A stretch of 64,000 bases of DNA, taken from NCBI RefSeq assembly GCF_021462225.1, contig NC_061816.1:10317390-10381389 (forward strand). The letters are read 5' to 3'. This document shows positions 37,661-51,700 of the stretch, in pieces. The position numbers and the translations under genes are program-made. Under the pieces are notes generated by a model. That model was given only the letters and a program-made list of their open reading frames with translations. It did no database searches and was not told the origin of the DNA. Origin of the DNA: Girardinichthys multiradiatus (Eukaryota > Chordata > Actinopteri > Cyprinodontiformes > Goodeidae). Positions within the stretch are counted from its first letter, which is position 1. Each line of letters begins with the position of its first letter.

Positions 37661-38479
37661 ATGTTTACATGAGTTATGTTACTTGTGCCAAAATTGAAAT
37701 GGAAATGTAAACACTGTTGGGATGCAGAGTTGAAAAACTAGGTAACCCAAGTGTCCAACAAGAGACGGAAGAGTCCATTTTGATGCAGCTGATGAGACAT
37801 TACTTTCTAATTTTCCCGATTTACAGTATTTCTCTCAGTCATGCCATTCCTTATATTTTATTTAATAACACAACATACTTAAAACAAAGTCAACCCCTCT
37901 GATATTTTTCTTATAGCAATGAGCTCCTGAGCAGGTCCTCTCACATTAATTAATGAATAAATCTGATTAAATCACAAATGCTTCAAACGAGATTTTGTGT
38001 AACAAGGAATTGAGATAATATTCCATCAGAAAATACATATAAACGCTTTTTTTATGTCTGTGCTGCAAAACGTCACAATTGCAGAGACAGAGCGGAAATA
38101 CAGAGGAGTTTCTTTCAAATTAAGAGCGGAAGATTTATTTTATGAATAGAGACGGAAACTGTATTTTTACTGCTTGTGAATAAATGTAAAGATGGTTTAT
38201 TTTAAAAATAGGTTATTGTCTTTATATTTTGTCATCTGTGAGTTCATCTATTGAGATTTTGGATATAAAAGTATAACACAAAGCAGTTTTGGTTTCTAGA
38301 AAAACTGTTCAGTAGAGTCTACAGTTTTCTAAAATGTTTTATATCTTGCGCAACAAACTTCATTTACTGGTGAAGTCGAAGGTTTCCAGCTCCGATTGAG
38401 CATTTATTAAATCATTTAGTTCAATTTACCCTCGGATCATCCTCAAATTTGTTCAAAAGGAAGGACACCTACTTTTTTG

Positions 38480-39260
38480 TACAGGTACATCTGAAAATCA
38501 ATTCATTATCACTAAAAGGCTAATTTATCTCATTACACAAAGAAGGATATATTTGAAGTGTTTATTTCAAGGAATTTTGAAGAAGAAAAGTCAATGTTAT
38601 GTATATTAGAATATTACCAAAAATAGAAGATATATTTTTAATAAAGAAATGATATTTCCATGTTATGACCTACAAAGTTAATGGAAAGACTGTAAAATGT
38701 TGTTGCCTAAGAAAATGGCTGTTCACACAGTGGTGTATTCAAGTATACTAATAGAAAAGTTGTGTGGAAGGAAAAAATGTCAAAAAATGGTACACAAGCA
38801 ACAAGGATAACCACAGCCTTGAGGGGATTGTCAAGCAACATCTCCTGGAGAGTTCTGTGGTTATTCTCTAGGTATGGACTCTGGCTAGAGCTTCAGGAAC
38901 CAACATTTGCACAGGACATCAGGCCAACTATCTCATTCCTTGTTTCAGTCAACTTCTGAATGAGAGACAATGTCAGTAGTGTCTTACCTGGACTTAGACC
39001 AAAAGAAACTGCCGAATATATGGAGTATTATCAAGAAAATATGAGAGGCGTCAAACCCAACGCTGCAGACAATCTGAAGACCACTATTAAGGTAATCTGG
39101 GCTTTGTTACCACCTCAGCAGAACCAAAGTCAGAGTACCTATATGCTGCACTCCATTAATCCTGTAAATTGCATGTGCAAGATGTAATCCATGTGCTGCA
39201 GTCCAGCACATGGATTACATTCCAATGGGCTGACATTTCTGTATTAAAAATCCTTTTTAT
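38480..39260 (+). mobile_element. Tc1-like transposon relic
   Basis: Begins TACAGGTACATCTGAAAATCA and carries a decayed plus-strand transposase: NGTQATRITTALRGLSSN then, near 39035-39115, RGVKPNAADNLKTTIKVIWA, matching TRPNN.DELKAAIKATWA. Much of the middle is deleted. Confidence 0.65.
39182..39220. repeat. Perfect 17-bp hairpin with 5-nt loop
   Basis: ATGTAATCCATGTGCTG (39182-39198) and its exact inverse (39204-39220) around CAGTC, about 390 bases upstream of the arhgef7 start codon. Confidence 0.9.
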
Positions 39261-39605
39261 TGGTTTTACAAATTCACGTTTCACTCAACAGCATCCTCGA
39301 ATAAAGATTTTCACAGAACTCTGAAGCCTTTATTTTGTAACCTGCCAAAGGAAGTTATACATAGCTTTTGTCTTGATTATGAATCTGCTGGCTGCTACAG
39401 CTGTGCACAAGGAAAGGTGATCCCAACATCCTCTGAGAAGGAGAGGAAAAGGAAGGAGGGGATCTTATTTCTCACGTCCAGCGCTGTCCTTCTGGATCTA
39501 GGCTGAGGGTTTTCACCCAGCCTGATGTTCAAAAGAGGCTGGCCTGACTGAGTCTCTGTCGGACCGACTGTGCTGCTGCTTTTGGACAATCTGAGACGCC
39601 AAATC

Positions 39606-39770
39606 ATGAATTCAGCCGAGCAGACGGTAACGTGGCTAATTACACTGGGGGTCCTGGAGTCACCCAAGAAAAGCGTGTCGGATCCAGAGGCTTTCCTCCA
39701 GGCGTCTCTGCAGGATGGAGTGGTGCTGTGCAGGCTGCTGGAGCGACTCAGACCCGGGACGGTGGACAAA
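39606..39770 (+). CDS. arhgef7: arhgef7 exon e1: CH domain start
   Basis: 55 codons: [20 protein letters not shown] ... [19 protein letters not shown]; donor GTAAGC. ATG at 39606 fits the known start exactly. Confidence 0.95.
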
Positions 39771-42700
39771 GTAAGCGGGGTTGGGACAAATGGCAGAGTA
39801 AAAGAACCAATCTAATGGAAAACCACATGGAAGACTGATTTTCACAAATCAGAAGGCACATTGGAAAGGTTGTGTACAAAAAAATTATCTAATTTGAATA
39901 TAAAGCGTTATACAGCAAATAAATAAAAACAATCTTCAACCAGAAGGTCAAATACAGTTCATTTGCACTCAATTCTTTATTAATGCGTATTTCCTTTTAA
40001 TCTGGTAAAAAGACAAAAAATACAGATTACAGTTACTGTTGGGGACTATTTTTACAATAGATGATTAATACCAAGTTCTCATTGTTTTGTAAATATTAAG
40101 TGTTGCGGGCACCTTTAGTGTGTCTAAATCTAAACAAAGGGTAGCCTATTTGCAAAAAAACACATTTGAAATCCTGAAAAACAGCAACAAGAAGAACATG
40201 TTTAATATGGGTGACAATTAAACTAAATGGAACATTTTTTAAATGGGGATAAAGTAGAAAGATGAGCAAAAATGAAATGCGGAGAACAGCTGAAATTTAA
40301 TTGAAAGGTGCCAATGACATAGATCAGCCAAACAAAACTGATTATAAAGAGAATCAAAGTAGTACGGGACAAGCACAACTAAGATGTAAGTAAGGGGGAA
40401 AAACAACCTAAACACGTTGAAATGTCATCAAAGATGCACGGATTTATGCATCAAAGGATGGGGAACTAATATTTATTTGATTTTCATTAAATTCAAAGCA
40501 GTGTATGAAAGTGTCTACTATTGTTCAAATGAGTGAATTCTTGTTATAGATGTATAAAAAATGTATTTTTAGTGCTTTTTTGACCTGCCGATAACTGATC
40601 ACAGCCGATCTCGGAAAACTTGGCGGATTCAGATGACTGGCAAATAACTGGTCCTTTTCTAGAAGTAAGCCTAGCCACAACAGGAAATTAAAACTCCTAA
40701 AATTAAACGAAATAACAAACTCTTATAAAGTGTTTAAAAATAAACCGATGCTTTTAACAGCCTTTTTATTGGCTGATGACTTCTGTCTTTGTTTTGTTTT
40801 TTAAGTCTGACCTGCAATTTCTGATTTTGGCAGGTTTCACCTTTATTGAACATGAAAAATACTGGCCAGAAAAGAAACAGAAATGTGCAGCAGGTTCCTT
40901 GACAATAATCCCTAATTACTAAAAATGATGTTTCTGTTATCTAATCTGATAGAAATTGAATGTTATTCTCAGTTCCTATTTGCACCCGAGCATGGGTGTG
41001 TACATATATATCTATATATAGACACAGTTATGTCGAGCCTCCTACAGATTACCAGCTGCAGCAAAGATAGGCTAAATATCTAACTAAAAGTAACTTCTGT
41101 TACAGCATCACAGAAAATAACAAAACATTAAATCACATGGTTAAGCATGGGCCCTTCAAAATAAAATGAAGAACTAACATGTCACCAGTTATCGATGGAA
41201 GAGCTTTTTATTTTTCTTGAAAGCTTCGCATTTCTTCTGATGTCATTGTATATTATAAATGTGTAACCATGAGATGTAATCATATATTGGTGCATTCATA
41301 TTTTGAACATGTTTGGAAATGATTTATTTTACTTTGAAAGATTAAACCGGAAGTTGTGCTTATTAACTTGCTTGATCCTGGAAAGCAGCAAGTGGCAAGT
41401 GCACACAGAGCAATGTCTGGAGAAAATAAGAGTTCTGTCAAACAGCAAAACCTCTTTAAAATCTGAGTTAATTAACGCTTCAGAGTCGTATATGAAACTG
41501 AAACGGTTTTCTTTTAATTTGTAGTTTTTCCAGGAACCGAGAGGCGACAGCGAGTGTCAGAGGAACATTGCAGAGTTTATTAAAGGCTGCGGTGCTTTCG
41601 GTGTGGAGGTGAGTTACTCCATCAGTTATGTATTTGTTTAGTTAGACTGCGGGGTTCGTGGAAATTTTTTTTTTTTAGGATAAAGTTTTCTTTAAACCTG
41701 TTTCTAAGGGTTTATTGGTGATGTTTTCAAGCCGCGGAGCCGTTAGCCCTGTTGACAGCGCGAGACAGCCGCCGTTACCGTAGTAACGGGCTTTTATCAA
41801 TACATCAGTGTTTTCCGTTGTTTGTGTTGTAAACAGGTAACTATATGCTTCGGGTTTGCCTTTTTTTAGTCACATTGATTCGCTATGTACAAATCAAGCA
41901 TCGATTAATATATCACTATTCAATGGACGTGATTTAAAACTGCTCTGCTATCTCAGTTCCTGTGTAAAACTAAAGGTTTAATACTGGTCTGTTCTTACTT
42001 TATATTGTATCTTGTTTCTTTTCTCCAACTTAAATGTTTTTCCAAACACTGTAGCTGTCTTCTACGTGATTTAGCAGACTTACCTTTTGAAAAACAACAT
42101 TTTAAATCACAAAAATTACCTGGGTAAATCCAAAAATCGGTTTCATTTATTCGGGATGAAAAAGCATCTTACAGGTCCTTCTCAAAATATTAGCATATTG
42201 TGATAAAGTTAATTATTTTCCATAATGTAATGATGAAAATTTAACATTCATATATTTTAGATTCATTGCACACTAACTGAAATATTTCAGGTCTTTTATT
42301 GTCTTAATACGGATTATTTTGGCATACAGCTCATAAAAACCCAAAATTCCTATCTCACTAAATTAGCATATCATTAAAAGGGTCTCTAAACGAGCTATGA
42401 ACCTAATCATCTGAATCAACGAGTTAACTCTAAACACCTGCAAAAGATTCCTGAGGCCATTAAAACTCCCAGCCTGGTTCATCACTCAAAACCCCAATCA
42501 TGGGTAAGACTGCCGACCTGACTGCTGTCCAGAAGGCCACTATTGACACCCTCAAGCAAGAGGGTAAGACACAGAAAGAAATTTCTGAACGAATAGGCTG
42601 TTCCCAGAGTGCTGTATCAAGGCACCTCAGTGGGAAGTCTGTGGGAAGGAAAAAGTGTGGCAGAAAACGCTGCACAACGAGAAGAGGTGACCGGACCCTG

Positions 42701-45700
42701 AGGAAGATTGTGGAGAAGGGCCGATTCCAGACCTTGGGGGACCTGCGGAAGCAGTGGACTGAGTCTGGAGTAGAAACATCCAGAGCCACCGTGCACAGGC
42801 GTGTGCAGGAAATGGGCTACAGGTGCCGCATTCCCCAGGTCAAGCCACTTTTGAACCAGAAACAGCGGCAGAAGCGCCTGACCTGGGCTACAGAGAAGCA
42901 GCACTGGACTGTTGCTCAGTGGTCCAAAGTACTTTTTTCGGATGAAAGCAAATTCTGCATGTCATTCGGAAATCAAGGTGCCAGAGTCTGGAGGAAGACT
43001 GGGGAGAAGGAAATGCCAAAATGCCAGAAGTCCAGTGTCAAGTACCCACAGTACCCACTGCTGTTGTTGGTCCACTGTGTTTTATCAAGGGCAGGGTCAA
43101 TGCAGCTAGCTATCAGGAGATTTTGGAGCACTTTATGCTTCCATTTGCTGAAAAACTTTATGGAGATGAAGATTTTATTTTTCAGCACGACCTGGCACCT
43201 GCTCACAGTGCCAAAACCACTGGTAAATGGTTTACTGACCATGGTATCACTGTGCTCAATTGGCCTGCCAACTCTCCTGACCTGAACCCCATAGAGAATC
43301 TGTGGGATATTGTGAAGAGAACGTTGAGAGACTCAAGACCCAACACTCTGGATGAGCTAAAGGCCGCTATCGAAGCATCCTGGGCCTCCATAAGACCTCA
43401 GCAGTGCCACAGGCTGATTGCCTCCATGCCACGCCGCATTGAAGCAGTCATTTCTGCCAAAGGATTCCCGACCAAGTATTGAGTGCATAACTGTACATGA
43501 TTATTTGAAGGTTGACGTTTTTTGTATTAAAAACACTTTTCTTTTATTGGTCGGATGAAATATGCTAATTTTGTGAGATAGGAATTTTGGGTTTTCATGA
43601 GCTGTATGCCAAAATCATCCGTATTAAGACAATAAAAGACCTGAAATATTTCAGTTAGTGTGCAATGAATCTAAAATATATGAATGTTAAATTTTCATCA
43701 TTACATTATGGAAAATAATTAACTTTATCACAATATGCTAATATTTTGAGAAGGACCTGTATATTAACCTGGCCTTACGTGAAAATGTAATTGCCACCCC
43801 TTGTTAGTTAATGAATTAACTAATTAGTTTTGCTTTACAAACTCAGGCATGATTACTCTCAGACTTTTATAATCAACACACTACTTAAATTAAACCTGTC
43901 AGATATCATGAAGTATCTCAAAAAGCAGCACATCATGTTAAAACAGTTCTGCAAAGCAGAGTGTGCCAAAATTCATCCACAGTAATGTAAAAGACACGTT
44001 CATATTTATCCCAAAAGCATATTTGAAAAAAAAAAAAAAAGCATTTTGAATTTACTCTGATATTGTTTGATCTAAAACATTAAAGTGTGACATAGAAAAA
44101 CAACAACAAACACAGAAGAGGGGAGCAAATACTTGGGTTGCAGATACAAAACAAGCGAGAATGTTATTTTAGTCCTCACTTTGGCTGTTCCCAAAATATA
44201 TATTAACTGCCTGTGGTTCATTGGTAGTTATGGAAACAGGAGGCACAGATTCACTTTGATAGTTTTTTTTTACTCTTACTTGGCAAGAAATGTTAAGTCA
44301 GTGGAACTGATTATCAAATGAGCAGGTCTTGTTTATGTTTTACAAGGGATTGTAGTGCATTTTGATGTTTTTAATGGACTTTCAGTCAGTTTTATAATAA
44401 GTAAGTTCAAGGACAGTCTAGTATTTGTCTTTCAATCAGAGTTCAAAAGCACAACACAGGGCGTATGCCTGTGTCTGTTTGCATTTCTAAGTGGGTCATG
44501 GCAGGTTATGACCTCCCTCTCAGTGAGTAGAGAGATCTAGTGAATAATGTACAAAATGACGAACATGCACACACGAACTCAAATAGTATTGATCTTAGCC
44601 GTGGGAAAAAGGCAGTGGGATCATAATGGAAGAGATCATGCTGCATGCAGACCTCTAACAAGGTTTTGCTCTGGACTCTGGTAACTGAGACACGATAGAT
44701 GGGCTTTTAAAAAATGTTTTAAATCTTCGAGGAGTAATAGGGAGAGCATGAAAAAGATAAAATGAGGGGGAGGGGAAGAGTGGGCTGATGTAATGTAGTC
44801 TGCCAGGCATCCAGTGGATTTTCCAATCAGGTTGATTAGGGGAATGGCAGCCATGTCCCTGGAGGCCAAGGTCTCCGTTACGAGCAGTCAGGAATAATTC
44901 TCCCAGACAGTGGTGAAGCAGGCGGAGGACAGGCCAGGCTGTGTGTCCCACAGAAGAGGATTACAGAGAAGACTGCAAGTGGCGGCGTGAATGTGGCCAA
45001 CTCAGACTGTGATTATCAAAAGCTGCAAAAGCAGTCAGATAAAATCCGCTGCTATACATTAGACAATGACTATAAATAAGGTTCACTGTTTGTGATGTTG
45101 CTTGTATCCCTTAGAGCTCCCTCATGGTAGCTGTAAATATATAAACTCTAATCAAGTGAGGTGGTTAACCAATCACGAGCATCTGTGACAAAATATCAAC
45201 ATTATTCAATTTAATCAGATTTATCTAGGTAGGAGATTGAATAAAAATAGACTTTAAAGCCATCTGTCTGACAATATAATTTTTGTAAAATATTTTTTTC
45301 TATTAAATTTGGATTAAAAAGAAGGGAAAACAGTTGGTCAAAATACTAGAAATCAGTTTGCAGTTAGCTCTTTCTTTTGTTGAAATTCACGTGGCAGACT
45401 CCCAAAATGTAAAGAATTCATTTGCTTGTCTATTTGCATTAATATTGGATCCTTTCATCTTTATCTCACTTTCACTGCATCACATGCAGGTGGGTAGTCC
45501 AGCTTTTCTTTTCAGTTGCTCTTTTTTTCTTTGCTTTTAATTCGGGCTTCTTATCAGAATGAAGCTGGGGTCTGATCTCCGAATGTCTATATATTTTTTT
45601 CCCTGACTAAAAAAAAAACAAGAAACTTTTTTTTATTACAAGCCCAAATAAGGGTTAAGGGTTAAAGGGCACGACTATATGCAGAGGCTGCAGTCCTCGA

Positions 45701-48700
45701 AGCGGCTGTTCCAGGTTCGAGTCCTGGACCCGGCGACATTTGCCGAATGTCTCCCCTCTCTCTACCCCTCTTTCCTGTCTGCTTAAAATATCTTTAAAAT
45801 CTTAACACAGATGGATGAATCACCAGTGAAGACCAGGGTGTGTAGAAACAATGGTTGACAAGTTAACTGGAGGATGAGTAAAATCTATTTTCAAGCTGAG
45901 ACCACACGACACGATATTTTAACCCAATTTCAAGTCGGGGAAATTCTGGTGTCAGTGTGCACTGGTTGTGGCCAGTTGACAGGGTGAGTCGGCACAAAAA
46001 TCTGTTGGTGGGAACATCTAGTCTCTATAAAATCTGTGATTACTGTGAATGTCTGTAGTGTCCTCAGCTAAACAGCCAGCTGGCCAATGTTAAACCCCAT
46101 TGGTTCTCTGAGGGGCTCAGGTCAGGCCAGTTTGCTGGCCAATCAAACAGAGTAACACCATGATCATTGAACCAGCTTTTGATACTTTTGGGTGTGCGGA
46201 GGAGTGCAAAGATCTGCTGGAAACTAAAATCAGTGTCTGCATACAGCTTGTCAGCAGAGGGAAGCATGAAGTGCTATAAAACGTCCTGACCGTGGACCTG
46301 ACACAGCGAACCAACACCAGCATGACACCCCAAATCATCACTGGCTGTGAAGGCTTACAGTGACAGGTTGGCAGTCCTCTCAATGATGGCCAACATTTCT
46401 GTGTTAAAAATTGTTTTTTATAGGTCGTATATAATATTCCAATTTACTGCCTGTTAGCTGGGACTTGCCTAACTGGGGTCTGACATCATACCAAGATCTG
46501 AGCTTTGATTTCTGAGATGAAGCAAAAAACCCCAAGAGACTGACTTACAGTAGTCATTCTATAGGATTGTGCCAGCCCCAAGGAGTTTTGGTGAGATTAG
46601 CAATCCAAATGCACTACATGCTTGTTATCACTAAGTGGTTTTTGTGCCAGAATGTGTCTCATTTCACTGTTTGGTTCTTTATGCTGTTCAGTTTTTGCAA
46701 AAAACAAAAGCTTGGCTTGCAGATGATCTGAAATAATCACAATTTATTAAAAGCAATTTTCTTGTCACTATGGCTCCATCTGTACAATTTGGGAATATAA
46801 ACGTCTGTTAGTGTGTGTGGTTTACACACGATTAGGAGCTGCTGAGGTGTTTTGTGTGTTGCCAGTAACTTGTGTGATTGAGCGATTACAAGAGGCGGCT
46901 CAGACTTAATCCTCCCTCCGACTAAAGTTGGATCAGAGGTTTAATGCACCAGTTGGCTCAGTTTTGCTTAAGTTTTAGGGTGGTGTATGTCTTAGAATGC
47001 TACATTTGATACAAATACCGATTAAAGCAATAAAAAAAGAAGACATATCTATTTTAAATAAGAGTTTCTGAAAATCCCCCAAAATGCTTTGGAAACGTTG
47101 TTGCCCTGGTACAGTTTTTGTCACTTAAATGTTTCAGATCATCAAAATAGCTTTTAATATCAGAAACTGGGAACTGGTGTGAGAATAGTTTTAACTCAGC
47201 ATCATTATAGGGGTTTTTGAACATGAACAGCCTGTTTATGGTCATGGCACGGCATTATAATGAATTTTGACTAGGCCAAAGCCTTGATTTAGTTTATTTT
47301 AAGATGTTTAATTCCAAAAATATTTGGTTAATAAGATATTTCCATGATTTTACAAGGATGGGCAGTTTGTTTCACCCAAGGCCATGTTGGTTTGGGTAGT
47401 TTATTTCCTTATTAAATAGAATCATGATTTGAGAACTGCGGTCTGTATTATCCTATGGTTGTCATTGTCTAATGTAGATTTTTTTTTCTGCTGATCTAAA
47501 AGTGTGAAAAAAAGCAAACGGAAACAAATATTCAGCCACAGCACTGTGTCAACCAGTGGTAGCTCTGTTGTAGCTGGAGTAAAGTTTGCTGAATATTTGT
47601 ACTTCTATTGTCATGTCCAAATGTGTCACCAACCCTTTACATGGACAGGTAATTCACAAAAGTCATGTACTTGTTGATGTCGGGTTATGTGAATAAAAAT
47701 ACCAAAACCTTCTCCTTTTTTTTCAAGCCTTTTGAAGTGAGTGACCTCCTGCATGGACTGAACTTTTCCAGCATACTAAACTCCTTAGTTGCTCTTAACA
47801 AAGCTACTGAAGGTAAGAGTTTAGTGTTTTGGGCAATACTAAATCTTTATCTTTGCAATTCTGGCTTATTTTCTGGGATATTTTAGGGTGTTATGCTTTG
47901 TTTTATGTTGTGTGCCTGCAGATTTGGTCGTCTGTGGAGACGGCGTAGGTGTGCCGCACTCCTCAAATTTAAGGATCAAATCCTTTGACTCTCTGAACAC
48001 TCAAAGTCGTTCATCTAAGCTGCAGCAGCCTCAGTACCGCAGCCTGGTGAGTCACGCCGTCAATGACAGCATCACAATCTCAGCGATGGCAACAATAAAA
48101 GAAGTCAAACATTCGTCTGCTTTTTATATCAAAGTGACTACTCTGCTCGTTCACAGGACATGTCAGATGGCAGCGTGTGTGGCCAGTTGCTGGTCAAAGC
48201 ACGCTTTCCCTTCCAGGCGACCAACGAGGATGAACTCTGTTTCTCCAAGGGTGACGTCATCTGTGTGACCAGGCAGGCACCAGGGGGCTGGTGGGAAGGT
48301 TTAGTGAACGGCAAGACTGGGTGGTTCCCCAGTAACTATGTACGGGAGCTGAAAGGAAGTGGTGGGTGCAGCTCTTGTTGACGGACAAATACTGCAACCT
48401 TAGAATTTCACCGTGTATTTCAGTAGAGTGGCTCCTTCTTGTTTTGTTCACAACAGATTACTTAGTATTTTAAACAAATAACTTGCAGGAGTGCCATCCT
48501 TACCTTCAGCTTTTTCAGCTCTGTTTTAAGTCTAATATTAGTTGTGTAAGGTTTAAAATGCAGTAAAAAAAAACAACATTATTTTAAGCTGTATAAGTGT
48601 TTTTCCCAAATAGTGGCATCATCCTTAAATTCCACTGTGATGTTTGAGCTTATAAAGAAAGCAATGCATTTGGTTGGAGATGTTGAAATATCAATATCTA

Positions 48701-51700
48701 GCGCAGTGCTATTTGGAATTTAGCTTCTTTATCACGGTTAGTCTTGGAGAAACTGTGAGAACTGAGCTGTTGCCTTCTGCTGTCAGGGCTTGTAATGACC
48801 AGTTCCTCATGGCTCGTGTAATTGTCTTGGTTTGCTGTGTTGCTTTCGGAAGAGGGAAGGCAGGAAGCTTCACATGGACACAAAGAAAGGAAGTTCCAGA
48901 GCTGCTGCTTAAAAGGAAACTCCCTGACTTAAAGCTCACAACAGAAAATAACAACCATGATAACAGCAGGCTATGATATAGCAGATGATAAATATGGCCA
49001 GTTAAAATTGTTTCATTCATTTTGAGCTCTTTATTTTCTCTGGTTATGCCACAAAAGTCAAAAAGTACAATAAGCTACTTGTTTCCTAGGAAGGGCTGAG
49101 TTTTATCCGGGCTTTACATTATGTTGACCATTAAGGCCAACATTTAAATGGACTGAATATAAACAAATGCATATTAGCGGCCATGCGGAGCTTTAATGGC
49201 CAAAGCCAAGACTGAAAGATCACGAAGTCATAAAATTGGCGATACATCTCATTTTATTATCTACACAGACTAGTGCGGTTTGGAAAGGATGTGGCTTTTT
49301 GACTCCACATCAAGTGTTTGATAAATATACTTTGTGATTGTTCCTGCTGGTTCATCTTAATCTCTGAAAATGTAATTACTGAAAAACGAGATATCAGTAA
49401 TTCAATTTAAAAAATGTAACATATTATAAAGGTTCATTAAACGCCGAGTGTTTATTATCAAGTGTCTGTAACTTTTAATTGTTATGATTATATGTCACAG
49501 CTGATTAAAACTGAAATTTAAGTGTTTGATGTCTCTGGTATAGGAAGTGGTCTTAAAGAATTCAAAAAAACTGTTGAATGTGCTTTGCTTCACAGCCTTG
49601 TCAGTTCTGTAGTTCGTTTTGCTGCTTGTGTCACTTTTACCACACTTTTTCCTTCCACTTCACTTTCCATTATTATGCTTGGATACACTTTGTGATCAGC
49701 TCTTCAGTCAAGGCAGCAGTCTTTCCCATGATTGGCTAGGCCACAACATGGCCAGAACATAACACATGTGTTTTAAAAGTCATTTTTATTTATATTATTG
49801 CTGGTATGTCATATTCTAATCTTCTGGTAAGTTGAATCTTGGGGTTTCATTAGCTGTAACCCTCAATCATCAATATTAACAGAAATACAGACTTTAAATA
49901 TATCCCACTGTGTATATAATAAATCTATAATATGAGTTTCACTTATTGAATTCAATTACTAAAAAAAACCTTTCAGTAATGGTTTGGTACAAAGAGATAC
50001 GCCTGTATGTTGTGCTTTTAACATGTTTTGTCCCCCAGTTAAAAGGAATAAGACCAAACCTTTTTCTGTTTTTAGACAAAACAACAGACAAGCCAAAGTG
50101 TGGGACTCTGAAAAGTCCACCAAAAGGTTTTGACACCACCATCATTTCTAAGACCTATTATAATGTGGTGAGTATCAACCTAACCTCCTACTGTGTTAAC
50201 ACTTAATGCTTTATGAAGGTCAAACGCTTAGTTAACAAGTAAGTTAAAAGACTTCTACCAGAATACTAAGAACTGTTTTGGTTTAGGTCAGATGTTAGAC
50301 TAAAACATCGCTCTTGCATCTTATACTGCTCTACATTTACTCTCACTCACTTAAAACTGTGCACATATATTTATATTATATTGTAGATATGTTTATACTG
50401 TTTAATTTGTACTGTATTGCACCGACTACGCCAAAACAAATTCCTTGTATGTCCAAAAACGTACTTGGCAATAAAGCTTTTCTGATTCTGATTCTGATTC
50501 TGATTCTAGTTGACAAAAAATATAAAAATGAAACTTCCTTCCTGTTTCCTTTCTAATGCAGCTTTTAAGGTTCGACTGGTGACTCGAGCTAAAGGATGAT
50601 TTCCACATTGTGCGTCTGCCTTTGTGGACTGTCACTATCAATTAATTTTCATTCACAAATTTAATTAACGATCGCATAGCCGTGTTTGTGTGTGTATATA
50701 AGCATGGCATGATTTATGGAGCCCACATGGTATCCATGCATGTGTCAGGTCGGTGTGACAGAGTGCGGACAATGAAATGTAGGTTATTTCTTCCATCCCA
50801 GTGGTTTCTGGGCCAGCCTTGCCTAAGGGTGGGCTCTTTCTAGCGTGAGTGTGTTTTGAGTGTTTTTAATAATGTAGCAAGATGTCACAGTCTCTGCAGA
50901 CAGTCTCTTCTATGGTCGAGGAACCTAAGTGTTCTTTATACGCACACGTACAGGTCGTGCCTGAAGTGAAAGCTGTTCCTAGACACTAATGCAAGAGAAA
51001 AAATAGGATCCAGTTTTTTATCTTTTTAAGACACTGCCAACAGCAGGAAAGAAGCTTAGATCACTGGAAGATGTAGGCTTTGGGCATTTTTATTTCAGTT
51101 TATTCACTATATTTTCACGAGCAGTAGCTCTACTGACTTCTTTCACTCACTTAATATACATATTTTGATTAAAAACTACGTGTAAAAATAAACTTGGCTT
51201 ATACCTTGTCACACTATTGCATATCTGCATTGTGTTTAAACAGTGTGGGAAGATGAGCTGCCTTAGGCAAATATCGCTCCACTTCACCTTCCTACGCATT
51301 TAAAACTGTAACATACACATGCCTATGAATGCTGGATGCTTGTAAGTGAGAGTGTAACTGATGGCATGACCTACTATCTGATTAATTCGGCTGATGATTA
51401 TCCAACCATTTGCAAGTAGTTGTAGAGCACTGCACTTTAATCATGGGATGGTTAGTTGATCCTTAACGCTCCTTAACTTCAACCTTGCACACATTTTTGT
51501 TTAGATATGACATAACATTGCATGTTTAACCACTAGTTAGCAGAAGAGCTAATGTAGAATTATAAATTGAATTCCCCCGTTTATTTTTATTAGAAATAAA
51601 GCGTTACAGGAAAAATGGTCCTTGGTACGAGTATTTGAGGGGAGCCTGGAGGATTTAATACAGTTAATTAAATTACTCACCTGAAACAACCTCTAGCTGA

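Larger units (their letters stand above)
34373..39605. other. Spacer between divergent ptk2b and arhgef7
   Basis: Should contain the promoters and any 5' noncoding exons of both genes. I could not point to a convincing TATA box or CpG island. Most of the middle is transposon relics and a microsatellite (listed separately). Confidence 0.4.

Noticed and set aside
45690..45740. Possible tRNA gene
   Set aside because: Has a B-box but no complete cloverleaf or terminator, and is followed by a SINE body.
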